A DNA stretch of 64,000 nt from Caulobacter ginsengisoli (GTDB lineage Bacteria > Pseudomonadota > Alphaproteobacteria > Caulobacterales > Caulobacteraceae): assembly GCF_030814835.1 (NCBI RefSeq), contig NZ_JAUSVS010000007.1, forward strand, positions 1 to 64,000. Direction: 5' to 3'. This document shows positions 33,812-41,601 of the stretch, piece after piece; the stretch's first letter is position 1, and each line of letters starts with the position of its first letter. The notes beneath the pieces were generated by a model. That model saw nothing but the letters and a program-made list of their open reading frames with translations. It was not told the origin of the DNA and searched no databases. Made by a program: the position numbers and the translations under genes.

Positions 33812-35638
33812 ATGAACCGGATACTGAAGCTGGCGGCGCTCCTGCTGGCCCTGCTGACGCCGCCCGCCGCCCTGGCCGGGCCGGCGACGATGTACCGGAT
33901 CGACCCTCAGGGAACCGGCGTCCAGGATGTTCCGACCGCCGCCAGCTTCAAGGCCGTGCGCTTCGCCTTCCGCACTGGCGGCCCGATCCGGGGCGGCCCC
34001 ACCCTCTCCGGCGGGGCCGTGCTGGTCGGCAGCGCCGATGGTAATCTCTACGCCCTGGACGCCCGGACCGGCGCCGAGCTTTGGCGCACCCCGGCCGGCG
34101 CGGGCATCGGCTCGACGCCGGCCGTGGCGGACGGCCTGGTCTATGTCACCACCCGCAGGAACCGCCTGCTGGCCGTCAGCGCCGCCGCCGGCAAGGTGCG
34201 CTGGAGCCGCGACCTGGGCGCCGACCTGGGGTCGCGCGGCCTCTGGGACTACTACACCTCTTCGCCGATCCTCCTGGATGGCGTCCTCTATGTCGGCAGC
34301 GGCGATGGCGGGGTCTATGCCTTCGACGCCCGCTCCGGGCGGCCGATCTGGCGCCATGACGCCGGGGCGCGGGTCAGGTCCGCGCCGGCGGTGACCGAGG
34401 CGATGGTGGTGTTCGGCGCCATGAACGGCCACGTCACGGCGGTGGACCGGCGGACCGGCCAGCGGGTCTGGGACTTCGCCACCGATGGCGCGGCGCTGAA
34501 ATTCGCCGACTATGGCTACGATCCGACCTCGGTCATGGCCTCGCCCTCGATCTCGGGCGGGCTGGTGACGGTCGGCGCCCGCGACGGCCAGTTCTACGGG
34601 CTGGACCTGGCCAGCGGAAAGCTGGTCTGGAAGACCACCCATGACGGCAGTTCCTGGATCGCCCCGACCCTCATCGAGGGGGATCGGATCTTTGTCGGCA
34701 GCGGCAGCGCCGCCTTCCTCCAGGCCGCCGCCCTGAAGACGGGGGCGCAGGCCTGGCGGTTCCCCACCCTGGGGGCGGTGTTCGGGGCGCCCTGCCTGGC
34801 CGGCGGTGCGGTGCTGATCGAGGACAACGGCGGCTACCTCTATGCGATCGACAAGGCCGACGGCCACGAGCTGTGGCGCTTTGCCCTGGGCGACCGGTCC
34901 TTCTCGACCCCGGCGGCGGGCGGCGGGCTGGTCTATGCCGCCTCGGACGCCGGCGTGCTCTATGCGCTGGAGACCGGGACGGAGCCGGGACGGGTCTTCG
35001 CACGCCGCTATGTCTACGCGCCGGCCAAGGCGCCGAAGAACTTCCGCTGGTTCCAGAACGGCATCGACGTGGCCGTCCTCGACGCCTTCAAGGCGGCCGG
35101 TTATGAGCCGATCGACGAGACGGGGCTGATCGCGACTCTGGCCGACCCCGCCAGGGCGACCGGCAGCCTGATCGTGTTCGCCGAGAGCTACGCGCCGGCC
35201 CAGGTCCTCGACCCTGGCCGGGACGGCGCGCCGATCCGCCGCTATCTGGAGGCCGGCGGCCGGGTGGTCCTGCTGGGGCCCAACCCCGCCGCCCTGCGGT
35301 TCGACGAGACCGGGGCCCTCACCACACTGGACTATGCCCTGGCCGGTCCGGTGTTCGGTTTCCGCCTGCCGACGCGCGACTTCCACAACGGCTACTACGC
35401 CTCCCGGGTCACCGCCGAGGGCGAGCGATGGGGCCTTTCCGGCGGGCTGGTGACCGGGGCCGCCGTCGAGCCCGGCCAGGTCGACAGGGTTCTGGCCCTG
35501 GACGAGTTCGGCATGGCCAGCGAATGGGTGAAGACCTACGGGCCGGCCGGCGGCGCCCTGGTCCAGCTGGCCCCGCCCCGCAACCGGCTGACCGACATGA
35601 CGCCCTACCGCCTGGCGGCGGAACATCCCCTGACCTGA
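33812..35638 (+). CDS. PQQ-like beta-propeller protein fused to a GATase-like domain (exported)
   Basis: A 608-residue protein starting MNRILKLAALLLALLTPP, a signal peptide. Residues 35-395 are a quinoprotein-like propeller with repeated YALDARTGAELWRTP-type blades (YAFDARSGRPIWRHD, TAVDRRTGQRVWDFA, YAIDKADGHELWRFA). The calcium/PQQ active-site features of true alcohol dehydrogenases are not seen, so it is more like BamB. From about residue 405 a Rossmann-like domain follows (WFQNGIDVAVLDAFKAAGYE, then RYLEAGGRVVLLGPNP) resembling ThuA/DUF4350-type glutamine-amidotransferase folds. The combination is unusual and its function unknown. Confidence 0.82.
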   Translation: MNRILKLAALLLALLTPPAALAGPATMYRIDPQGTGVQDVPTAASFKAVRFAFRTGGPIRGGPTLSGGAVLVGSADGNLYALDARTGAELWRTPAGAGIGSTPAVADGLVYVTTRRNRLLAVSAAAGKVRWSRDLGADLGSRGLWDYYTSSPILLDGVLYVGSGDGGVYAFDARSGRPIWRHDAGARVRSAPAVTEAMVVFGAMNGHVTAVDRRTGQRVWDFATDGAALKFADYGYDPTSVMASPSISGGLVTVGARDGQFYGLDLASGKLVWKTTHDGSSWIAPTLIEGDRIFVGSGSAAFLQAAALKTGAQAWRFPTLGAVFGAPCLAGGAVLIEDNGGYLYAIDKADGHELWRFALGDRSFSTPAAGGGLVYAASDAGVLYALETGTEPGRVFARRYVYAPAKAPKNFRWFQNGIDVAVLDAFKAAGYEPIDETGLIATLADPARATGSLIVFAESYAPAQVLDPGRDGAPIRRYLEAGGRVVLLGPNPAALRFDETGALTTLDYALAGPVFGFRLPTRDFHNGYYASRVTAEGERWGLSGGLVTGAAVEPGQVDRVLALDEFGMASEWVKTYGPAGGALVQLAPPRNRLTDMTPYRLAAEHPLT

Positions 35639-35667
35639 CCGGCCCCATCGCCGCCGTATTCGCCATG

Positions 35668-35675
35668 GCTAAATC
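35668..35675 (+). promoter_or_regulatory. Candidate -10 box (GCTAAATC) for the 40-residue lipoprotein
   Basis: GCTAAATC matches the known Caulobacter housekeeping -10 consensus GCTANAWC exactly and lies 24 bases before the ATG of the small lipoprotein. Its presence supports that short gene. No clear -35 element is seen at the expected distance. Confidence 0.45.
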
Positions 35676-35699
35676 CCCGCCTCCGGGGAGGAGACGGAC

Positions 35700-35822
35700 A
35701 TGGCCAGACTGGCGATCGTGATGATGAGCCTGGTGCTGCTGGGCGGTTGTGGAACCCTGTGCCTGGGCGACGGCAGCGGGCTGGACAAGCCGGCCGGGTC
35801 GAGCGTTCCCGAACCTCAATAG
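35700..35822 (+). CDS. Small lipoprotein (40 residues)
   Basis: This short ORF encodes 40 residues. It starts at an ATG with GGGGAGGAG 7 bases upstream. The N-terminus MARLAIVMMSLVLLGGC is a lipoprotein signal with lipobox LLGGC (Cys17 as the lipidated residue), followed by a short polar tail ending PEPQ. A well-placed -10-like box precedes it. It is reminiscent of entericidin-type small lipoproteins, but no further claim is possible. Confidence 0.7.
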   Translation: MARLAIVMMSLVLLGGCGTLCLGDGSGLDKPAGSSVPEPQ

Positions 35823-35879
35823 CCCCTTTGCCAGCAAGCCCCGGCGATGCCAGGAGAGGGCTTCGCGGGGAGATTCGTC

Positions 35880-36797
35880 ATGCGCGTTCTGCTGACCGGT
35901 TCGTCAGGCTGGCTGGGCCAGACTCTGGGGCCGCGCCTGCGCGCCGCCGGCCATGAGGTGGTCGGACTGGACCCCAATCCGGGGCCAGAGACGCAGGTCG
36001 TCGGGTCGGTCGCCGACCGGGCGCTGGTCCGCCAGGCGATCGGCGATCATCGCATCCAGGCCATCATCCACGCCGGCGCCCTGCACAAGCCCGATATCGA
36101 ACGCCACGGACGGGCCGACTTCATCGCCGTCAATGTCGACGGGACGCTCAATGTGCTGGAAGAGGCCGTGACCCAGGGCGTGGGGCGGCTGGTCTTCACC
36201 TCGACCACCTCGCTGATGATCTCCGAGCGGATTCGGGCCGGGGTCAGGGGCGGCGCCCGGCGGGCCGAGTGGCTGACCGAAGCCTCGCCCACCGAGCCGC
36301 GCAACATCTACGGGATCAGCAAGCTGGCCGCCGAACAGCTCTGCCGGCTGGTCCATCGCGAGCACGGGCTGCCGGTGGTGGTGCTGCGCACCTCGCGCTT
36401 CTTCCCCGAAGAGGACGACATGGCCCATGAGATCGTCCAGTCGGCCGACAACACCAAGACCAACGAACTGCTGTTCCGCCGCCTGACCGTCGAGGACGCC
36501 GCCCGGGCCCACGAACTGGCCCTGGACCAGGCGCCGGACCTCGGCTTCGACACCTTCATCGTCTCGGCGACGCCGCCGTTCGTTCCGGATGACGCCGAGG
36601 CGCTGATCGCCGACGCCCCGGCCGTGGTCGCCCGCTATTTCCCCGCCTATCCGGAAATCTACCGGCGGCTGGGCTGGACCATGTTCGACAGCATCGACCG
36701 GGTCTACGATCCCGGCCACGCGGCGCGGCGGCTGGGTTTCGTGTGCGAGACCGGGTTTGGCGAGCGGCTGGCGCAACTGGCGGGGGAGACGGCATGA
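35880..36797 (+). CDS. NAD-dependent epimerase/dehydratase family protein
   Basis: A 305-residue extended SDR from the ATG beginning MRVLLTGSSGWLGQTLGPRL (glycine-rich NAD loop). It continues with IIHAGALHKPD, VFTSTTSLM and the catalytic YGISKLAAEQL (Tyr and Lys). It resembles nucleoside-diphosphate-sugar epimerases, substrate unknown. It is the first gene of a coupled run: its stop overlaps the start of the PPIase gene (ATGA), whose stop in turn overlaps the phosphodiester glycosidase gene. The functional link among the three is not obvious. Confidence 0.9.
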   Translation: MRVLLTGSSGWLGQTLGPRLRAAGHEVVGLDPNPGPETQVVGSVADRALVRQAIGDHRIQAIIHAGALHKPDIERHGRADFIAVNVDGTLNVLEEAVTQGVGRLVFTSTTSLMISERIRAGVRGGARRAEWLTEASPTEPRNIYGISKLAAEQLCRLVHREHGLPVVVLRTSRFFPEEDDMAHEIVQSADNTKTNELLFRRLTVEDAARAHELALDQAPDLGFDTFIVSATPPFVPDDAEALIADAPAVVARYFPAYPEIYRRLGWTMFDSIDRVYDPGHAARRLGFVCETGFGERLAQLAGETA

Positions 36798-37741
36798 GAC
36801 TTTGGCGATCGATGGCGGCCCTGCTGGCGGCGGCGATGCTGGCGGCCGCCGGGCCCGCGCCGGCTCAGGACAGCCTGTCGGCCGACAATGGCGTCGCCGC
36901 CAAGGTCAATGGCGAGGCGATCAGCACCTATGACCTGGTGCAGCGGATGCGGCTGCTGGTCCTGCTGTCGGGCCTCAAGCCGGACGAGCAGACGGTGGGC
37001 TGGCTGCAGCGCTTCGCCCTGACCGGCCTGATCAACGACCGGCTGAAGACCCAGGAGTTCGCGCGGTTCCGGCCGTTGTCGGAGCTGGACGGCGATATCG
37101 ACGACCAGATCAGGGCCATGGGGCGCGGCGATCCCGCCCGGGTGCTGGGGCCGCTGGGCCAGGACGGCGTGCAGGCCGACTCGCTGCGGGCCTATCTGCG
37201 CGGCCAGATCGCCTGGGCCAACCTGGCCCGGGGACGGCTCGGCGGGCGGGTGCAGATCGGCGAGGCCCAGGCGGCCCAGGCGGCGGCGACGCTGAACGAC
37301 CCCGCCACCGCCAAGGTTCGGCTGACCGGCCTCTTCCTCAGCGACCTTTCCACCGGCGACCGGGCCAGCGGCCTGGCCATGGCCGCCCAGCTGGCCGCCC
37401 AGATCCGGGCCGGCGCCAGCCTGGAGGGTCTGGGCGGGGCCTTCTCCGACATGTCGCCCTACACCGCCGGTCCGGATGGACGCTGGATGACCATCGACAG
37501 CCTGGACCCCGAGGTCGCCGCCGCCATCGCGGCCGCCCCGCTCGGCGCGCTGGGCGAGCCCATCGAGACCCGCGAGGGGGTGCTGCTGCTGGTCGTGCTC
37601 GAGCGCTATGAGCCGGGCGGCGGAACGCCTCCCAACGTCACGGCGGAAACGATGGCCGGACTGCTGAAGGAGGACCGGCTGGCCTCGCTGGCCGGCCGCT
37701 ATCTGCGCGACCTGAAGTCCTCGGCCGAGATCAGCCCGTGA
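36794..37741 (+). CDS. SurA/PpiD-like peptidylprolyl isomerase (exported)
   Basis: A 315-residue protein with a signal peptide (MRLWRSMAALLAAAMLAAAG, ending APAQ). The start overlaps the previous stop. The N-terminal part resembles the SurA chaperone domain (GVAAKVNGEAISTYDLVQRM, then LTGLINDRLKTQEFA). A degenerate parvulin domain covers residues about 165-290, with LGGAFSDMSPYTAGPDGRWM and the terminal AAPLGALGEPIETREGVLLL. It probably helps outer-membrane protein folding in the periplasm. It is coupled to the upstream epimerase and to the downstream lipoprotein. Confidence 0.85.
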   Translation: MRLWRSMAALLAAAMLAAAGPAPAQDSLSADNGVAAKVNGEAISTYDLVQRMRLLVLLSGLKPDEQTVGWLQRFALTGLINDRLKTQEFARFRPLSELDGDIDDQIRAMGRGDPARVLGPLGQDGVQADSLRAYLRGQIAWANLARGRLGGRVQIGEAQAAQAAATLNDPATAKVRLTGLFLSDLSTGDRASGLAMAAQLAAQIRAGASLEGLGGAFSDMSPYTAGPDGRWMTIDSLDPEVAAAIAAAPLGALGEPIETREGVLLLVVLERYEPGGGTPPNVTAETMAGLLKEDRLASLAGRYLRDLKSSAEISP

Positions 37742-38475
37742 TGCGGGGCCTGCTCCTGGCCCTGGTCCTGCTGGCCGGCTGCGGCAGCGCCCCGGCCGAG
37801 CCGCCGGTTTGTAAGTTGCAGCGGTTCGAGAATGCCGGCTTCACCGTCTGCCGCTATGACCCCGCCGAGAGCGAACTGAAGCTGGCCCTGGACGAGCCCA
37901 AAGGTCCGCTCGGCGGACTGGCGGCCCTCAAGACCGCCCTGGGCGCCGACGCCGGCCGCGTCCAGTTCGCCATGAACGGCGGCATGTACGACCCCGACCA
38001 GCGGCCGGTCGGCCTCTATGTCGAAGCGGGCAAGCGCCGCAAGCCCGCCAGGCTGTGCGACGGCCCCAGCAACTTCTGCCTCAAGCCCAATGGCGTGTTC
38101 TGGACCGCCGAGGATGGGACACCGCATCTGGACGAGACCTCGCTGTTCATCGCCGGCAACGCCAGCCCGCGCTGGGCGACCCAGTCCGGCCCGCTGCTGG
38201 TCCAGGCCGGCAGGCTGCACCCGAAAATCTCCCCCGACGGTCCCTCGCGGCTGATCCGCAACGGCGTCGGCGTCTGCGGCGGCAAGGCCCTGTTCGTGGT
38301 CAGCGAAGACCCGGTCTCGCTCGGCAAGCTGGCGCGGTTCTTCCGCGACGGCCTGAACTGTCCCGACGCCCTGCATATCGACGGCACGGTCTCCAGCCTC
38401 TGGGCCCCCAACCTGGGACGGATGGACGGGCGGACCGATCTGGGGCCGCTGATCGTGGTGCTGAGGCGGCCCTAG
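37741..38475 (+). CDS. Lipoprotein with phosphodiester glycosidase (NAGPA/DUF2233) domain
   Basis: A 244-residue protein beginning MMRGLLLALVLLAGCG, a lipoprotein signal with lipobox LLAGC. Its ATG shares the last base of the PPIase TGA stop (a GTG just before is also possible). The domain shows QFAMNGGMYDPDQRPVGLYV, TQSGPLLVQAG, RNGVGVCGG and a final LHIDGTVSSLWAPNLG, all typical of DUF2233/NAGPA proteins. These hydrolyse phosphodiester-linked sugars such as GlcNAc-1-phosphodiesters. It probably acts on cell-envelope glycans from the periplasmic side. It ends convergent with the MAPEG gene, overlapping by 4 bases. Confidence 0.88.
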   Translation: MRGLLLALVLLAGCGSAPAEPPVCKLQRFENAGFTVCRYDPAESELKLALDEPKGPLGGLAALKTALGADAGRVQFAMNGGMYDPDQRPVGLYVEAGKRRKPARLCDGPSNFCLKPNGVFWTAEDGTPHLDETSLFIAGNASPRWATQSGPLLVQAGRLHPKISPDGPSRLIRNGVGVCGGKALFVVSEDPVSLGKLARFFRDGLNCPDALHIDGTVSSLWAPNLGRMDGRTDLGPLIVVLRRP

Positions 38476-38918
38476 AAGGGCAGGTTCCAGCCGAACACCT
38501 GGGCCGCCGTGCGGACCAGCAGGGCCAGCAGCACGAACGAGCTGATGGTGAAGACCAGGAAGCGGATCGGGATGATGTTGGCCGTCGCCTGGATCAATGA
38601 GTGAACCACACGGAGCGCGACATAGGCCCAGGCCAGATGCAGGCTCCACAGGTCCGTCGCGCCGGCCAGCTGGGCGGCCAGGGCCAGGGCGTAGAAGACG
38701 GTCGGCTGTTCGTGCAGGTGGTTGAAGTTGTCGGCGACCCGGGTGACCCGCGGCGGCAGGGCGTTGACCGGACGGCCCTGGCGGACGTCCTCCAGATTGA
38801 CCTGGTATTTGCGCATTGCCGGGATGCGGGCGGCGTAGAGCCACAGCTGCATGAACAGGGTCCAGGCGATCAGCGCCAGGACCGGGGCGATCATCCCGTG
38901 TCCGAAGAAGAATTCCAT
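38472..38918 (-). CDS. MAPEG-family membrane protein
   Basis: A 148-residue protein with four hydrophobic helices (MIAPVLALIAWTLFMQLWLY near the start, TVFYALALAAQLAGA, AWAYVALRVVHSLIQATAN, FLVFTISSFVLLALLVRTAA). RVTRVADNFNHLHEQPTVF matches the MAPEG signature (N-x-x-E-x-x-x-x-F). The family includes membrane glutathione transferases and eicosanoid enzymes, but bacterial roles are mostly unknown. It has GGAGG before its ATG. The frame continues upstream only as a shadow of the next gene. A TTACGTCGTAA palindrome lies in the divergent gap. Confidence 0.9.
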   Translation of the reverse strand: MEFFFGHGMIAPVLALIAWTLFMQLWLYAARIPAMRKYQVNLEDVRQGRPVNALPPRVTRVADNFNHLHEQPTVFYALALAAQLAGATDLWSLHLAWAYVALRVVHSLIQATANIIPIRFLVFTISSFVLLALLVRTAAQVFGWNLPF

Positions 38919-38988
38919 AACACCCTCCCGTGTTGGCGGCAGGTTGCGGGCAACCGTCCTTTCGGGCAAGACCGGATCGGCTATTGGC

Positions 38989-38999
38989 TTACGTCGTAA
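38989..38999. promoter_or_regulatory. TTACGTCGTAA palindrome, candidate operator
   Basis: A perfect 5-bp inverted repeat with a single central base lies in an AT-rich patch (followed by ATAATATACGG) in the divergent gap between the MAPEG gene (ATG 38918) and the reductase gene (ATG 39039). The location would suit a TetR-type repressor controlling one or both genes. No regulator gene is adjacent. Confidence 0.4.
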
Positions 39000-39038
39000 A
39001 TAATATACGGTGCGCCCCGCACAAAGGGAGCGCGCGCC

Positions 39039-40196
39039 ATGAAGGCCCAGGCTGAGTTCGACATCATCGTCTACGGAGCCAGCGGCTTCACCGGCCGGCT
39101 GGTCGCCGAATATCTGGCCAAAACCTACGGGATCGGCGGACCGGTGAAATGGGCCATGGCCGGGCGCTCGGCCGACAAGCTGGCCCAGGTGCGCGACGAG
39201 ATCGGCGCGCCGCCGGAGACGCCGCTGGTGGTCGCCGACGCCGCCGATCCGGCCTCGCTGGCGGCCATGGTCGGGCGAACCCGGGCGGTGCTGACCACCG
39301 TCGGCCCCTACCAGCTCTACGGCTCGGCCCTGGTGGCCGAATGCGTCAAACAGGGGACCGACTACCTGGACCTCTGCGGCGAGCCCAACTGGATGGCCGA
39401 GATGATCAAGGCCCATGACGCGGCGGCCAAGGCCAGCGGGGCGCGGATCCTGTTCTCCTGCGGCTTCGATTCCATCCCCTTCGAGCTGGGGGTGTTCTGG
39501 GCCCAGGGCCTGGCCAGGGAGAAGTTCGGCCATCCCGTTTCGCGGGTGAAGGGCCGGGTGCGGGCGATGAAGGGCGGGCTGTCGGGCGGCACCGCCGCCA
39601 GCGGCCGGGCGACCATGGCCGCCATCCAGGCCAACCCCGCCCTGCTCGGCGTCATGATCAGCCCCTTCGCCCTGACCCCGGGCTTCGTCGGCCCCGACCA
39701 GCCGCGCGGCGACAAGCGCGAGATGGACGAGGACCTGGGGGCCGAGGTCGGGCCGTTCATGATGGCGATGATCAACACCAAGAACGTCCACCGCTCCAAC
39801 GCCCTGCAGGGCCACGCCTACGGGACCGACTTCGTCTATGACGAGATGAGCGTCATCGTCCCCGGCGCGCCCACCGAATTCACCGACATGGGTGGCGAGG
39901 ACGGCCCCAAGCCCGGCGAAGGCCCCAGCCTGGAAGAGCGCGAGACCGGCTTCTACGACCTGCTGTTCATCGGCATCGACAAGGACGGCCAGCAGGTGCG
40001 CGGCTCGGTCTTCGGCGACAAGGACCCGGGCTACGGCTCGACCTCCAAGCTGATCGCCGAGACGGCCATCTGCCTGGTGCAGAAGGGCGGCGGCGTCGCC
40101 GGCGGCGTCTGGACCCCCGGCGCGGCCCTGGGCCAGACCCTGCTGGACCGGCTGCACGCCATCGCCGGCCTGACCTTCATCGACGAGACGGCCTAG
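39039..40196 (+). CDS. Saccharopine-dehydrogenase-like/trans-acting enoyl reductase family protein
   Basis: A 385-residue protein with a Rossmann loop IIVYGASGFTGRLVAEYLA, followed by WAMAGRSADKLAQVRDEIG, TVGPYQLYGSALVAECV and YLDLCGEPNWMAEMI. It belongs to the saccharopine dehydrogenase-like family that includes mycobacterial trans-acting enoyl reductases. Typical extra features are FSCGFDSIPFELGVFW and SGGTAASGRATM. The natural substrate in alphaproteobacteria is not known, and a role in lipid metabolism is inferred. It is divergent from the MAPEG gene, which may be co-regulated. Confidence 0.9.
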   Translation: MKAQAEFDIIVYGASGFTGRLVAEYLAKTYGIGGPVKWAMAGRSADKLAQVRDEIGAPPETPLVVADAADPASLAAMVGRTRAVLTTVGPYQLYGSALVAECVKQGTDYLDLCGEPNWMAEMIKAHDAAAKASGARILFSCGFDSIPFELGVFWAQGLAREKFGHPVSRVKGRVRAMKGGLSGGTAASGRATMAAIQANPALLGVMISPFALTPGFVGPDQPRGDKREMDEDLGAEVGPFMMAMINTKNVHRSNALQGHAYGTDFVYDEMSVIVPGAPTEFTDMGGEDGPKPGEGPSLEERETGFYDLLFIGIDKDGQQVRGSVFGDKDPGYGSTSKLIAETAICLVQKGGGVAGGVWTPGAALGQTLLDRLHAIAGLTFIDETA

Positions 40197-40263
40197 GGGC
40201 CGGGATCGAAGAGAGGGAATCTCGGAGGCGGGAGCTTTCACGCCCTCCATTTTCCTCCCGTGG

Positions 40264-40283
40264 TCCCTGGCGAAGGCCAGGGA
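40264..40283. repeat. Single arm of the TCCCTGGCGAAGG palindrome
   Basis: TCCCTGGCGAAGGCCAGGGA is identical to the hairpin arm of the element at 20711-20832, but here no second arm is found within 150 bases. It is a solo hairpin between the reductase gene and the first lipoprotein gene. Confidence 0.6.
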
Positions 40284-40315
40284 TTGCCGGGGGTTCGGGG
40301 ATCGGCGTTCGGCGT

Positions 40316-40323
40316 GCTAGGCT
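40316..40323 (+). promoter_or_regulatory. Candidate -10 box for lipoprotein 1
   Basis: CGTGCTAGGCT, 24 bases before the ATG, is repeated exactly before the paralogous lipoprotein gene at nearly the same distance (40905-40912). It resembles the Caulobacter -10 consensus GCTANAWC. Confidence 0.4.
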
Positions 40324-40346
40324 CGCCCTTCTACGGAGGACAGCGC

Positions 40347-40868
40347 ATGAAGTCCCTGACCTTCTTCGCCCTCGCCGCCGCCCTGGTTCTGGGCGGCTGC
40401 TGGGAATCCAACACGCTGCTCCTGGATTCGAGCCAGGGCGACCGGCCGCTCGCCGACGGCCGCTATGCCAGGGCCGGCGCCGGGCTCAGCGACGAGATGA
40501 CCGTCCGCTGGCTTGGCAATGGTCTCTACCAGGTGACCCGGGAGGCCGAGGACCCCAGCCTGATGACCTTGATCCTGCTGAGCGAGATCGACGGACGTCC
40601 GGCCTATGCCGCCGCCCTCTCGGCCAGCGGCTGCAGCAGTGTCGCGGCCTGCAGAAGCTGGGACTATGCGGTGGTGTTCGTCGACAAGGGCCGCGTCCTC
40701 CTGGCCACGCCCGACTGCCAGGGCGACGTCGGGCTCGCCCGCAAGTACCAAGCCCGGATCATAGAGGATGGCGAAGTCTGCCTCTTCGGCGAACAGTACA
40801 ACCTGCTCGGCGCCCTGACCGAGTTCGCCCACGCCCCAGGCAAACTCGAGGAGTATGTCAGCCACTGA
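40347..40868 (+). CDS. Lipoprotein, tandem paralogue 1
   Basis: A 173-residue protein starting MKSLTFFALAAALVLGGC, a lipoprotein signal with lipobox LGGC, preceded by GGAGG. The longer frame upstream is dropped. It shares length and blocks with the next gene: LLLDSSQGDRPLADG versus LLLDPAAGVRALPDG, then WDYAVVFVDKGRVLLATPDC versus WDYGVVFVENGQALVAAPDC, and a C-terminal F-x-x-APGKLEEYV tail. Four or more cysteines suggest disulfides. Expected location is the inner face of the outer membrane. Function unknown. Confidence 0.88.
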   Translation: MKSLTFFALAAALVLGGCWESNTLLLDSSQGDRPLADGRYARAGAGLSDEMTVRWLGNGLYQVTREAEDPSLMTLILLSEIDGRPAYAAALSASGCSSVAACRSWDYAVVFVDKGRVLLATPDCQGDVGLARKYQARIIEDGEVCLFGEQYNLLGALTEFAHAPGKLEEYVSH

Positions 40869-40904
40869 GGCGGCGGACCTCGAAGGACGAGATGGTCCGA
40901 TCGT

Positions 40905-40912
40905 GCTAGGCT
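40905..40912 (+). promoter_or_regulatory. Candidate -10 box for lipoprotein 2
   Basis: CGTGCTAGGCT lies 26 bases before the ATG at 40938. It is identical to the box before the paralogue. It supports independent promoters for the two copies. Confidence 0.4.
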
Positions 40913-40937
40913 GAGACTTCCACAGGAGGCTCGGGCC

Positions 40938-41459
40938 ATGCTCTCCCGCACGCTGCTCGCCCTATCGCTTTGCCTGGCCCTCGGCGGCTGCTGGCAGTCC
41001 GACGTCCTGCTGCTCGACCCGGCGGCAGGCGTCCGCGCCTTGCCGGACGGGACCTGGGTCAAGGTCGGCGAGGCGCCCACCGAGCCCCAGAGCATCGTCT
41101 GGAAGGGCGGCGGCTGGTACGAGCTGCAGGACGAGGGCGACATCGTCGCCTTCACCCTCACCCCGCTAGGGACTATCGGCGGGCGGCAAGCCTATGCCGG
41201 GGCGATGGCCGAGGATGGCTGCCAGAACGGCAATAACGACGACTGCGAATGGGATTATGGCGTGGTGTTCGTCGAGAACGGCCAGGCCCTGGTCGCCGCC
41301 CCGGACTGCAAGAAGACCGCCGCCCTGGCCCAGGAATTCGGCGCCGCCCCCGCCCAGGGCGGCGATGTCTGCAGCTTCAGCTCGGGCGACAGGCTCAAGG
41401 CGGCCCTGGCCGAGTTCGCCAAGGCGCCGGGCAAGCTGGATCGGTATGTGAAGCGGTAG
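40938..41459 (+). CDS. Lipoprotein, tandem paralogue 2
   Basis: A 173-residue protein starting MLSRTLLALSLCLALGGC with lipobox LGGC and an AGGAGG SD. It is a paralogue of the upstream gene with identical length. Shared marks include GGCWQSD/GGCWES after the lipid site, LTPLGTIGGRQAYAGAM against LLSEIDGRPAYAAAL, and FAKAPGKLDRYVKR at the end. Divergence is considerable, so the duplication is not very recent. Function unknown. Confidence 0.88.
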   Translation: MLSRTLLALSLCLALGGCWQSDVLLLDPAAGVRALPDGTWVKVGEAPTEPQSIVWKGGGWYELQDEGDIVAFTLTPLGTIGGRQAYAGAMAEDGCQNGNNDDCEWDYGVVFVENGQALVAAPDCKKTAALAQEFGAAPAQGGDVCSFSSGDRLKAALAEFAKAPGKLDRYVKR

Positions 41460-41474
41460 CACCCATCCTTAAAT

Positions 41475-41597
41475 CCGCTCATCCCCGCGAAAGCGGGGAC
41501 CCAGGCTTTTTGTGTTTGGGGCGGTTCTGACAGGCTTGGGCGGCTGCAATACCGCAACGAAAAACACCTGGGTCCCCGCTTTCGCGGGGATGAGCGG
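41475..41597. repeat. 123-bp element with perfect 31-bp inverted ends (CCGCTCATC family)
   Basis: CCGCTCATCCCCGCGAAAGC plus GGGGACCCAGG at 41475-41505 is repeated exactly in inverse at 41567-41597. Each end folds on itself as CCCCGC/GCGGGG. The inner 60 bases match 20868-20956. It lies between convergent genes and can be read in either direction, so a terminator role is also possible. Confidence 0.92.
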
Positions 41598-41601
41598 GTT
41601 G

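Noticed and set aside
33812..35638. PQQ-dependent alcohol dehydrogenase
   Set aside because: The propeller lacks the visible calcium/PQQ-binding and vicinal-cysteine features and carries an unrelated C-terminal domain.
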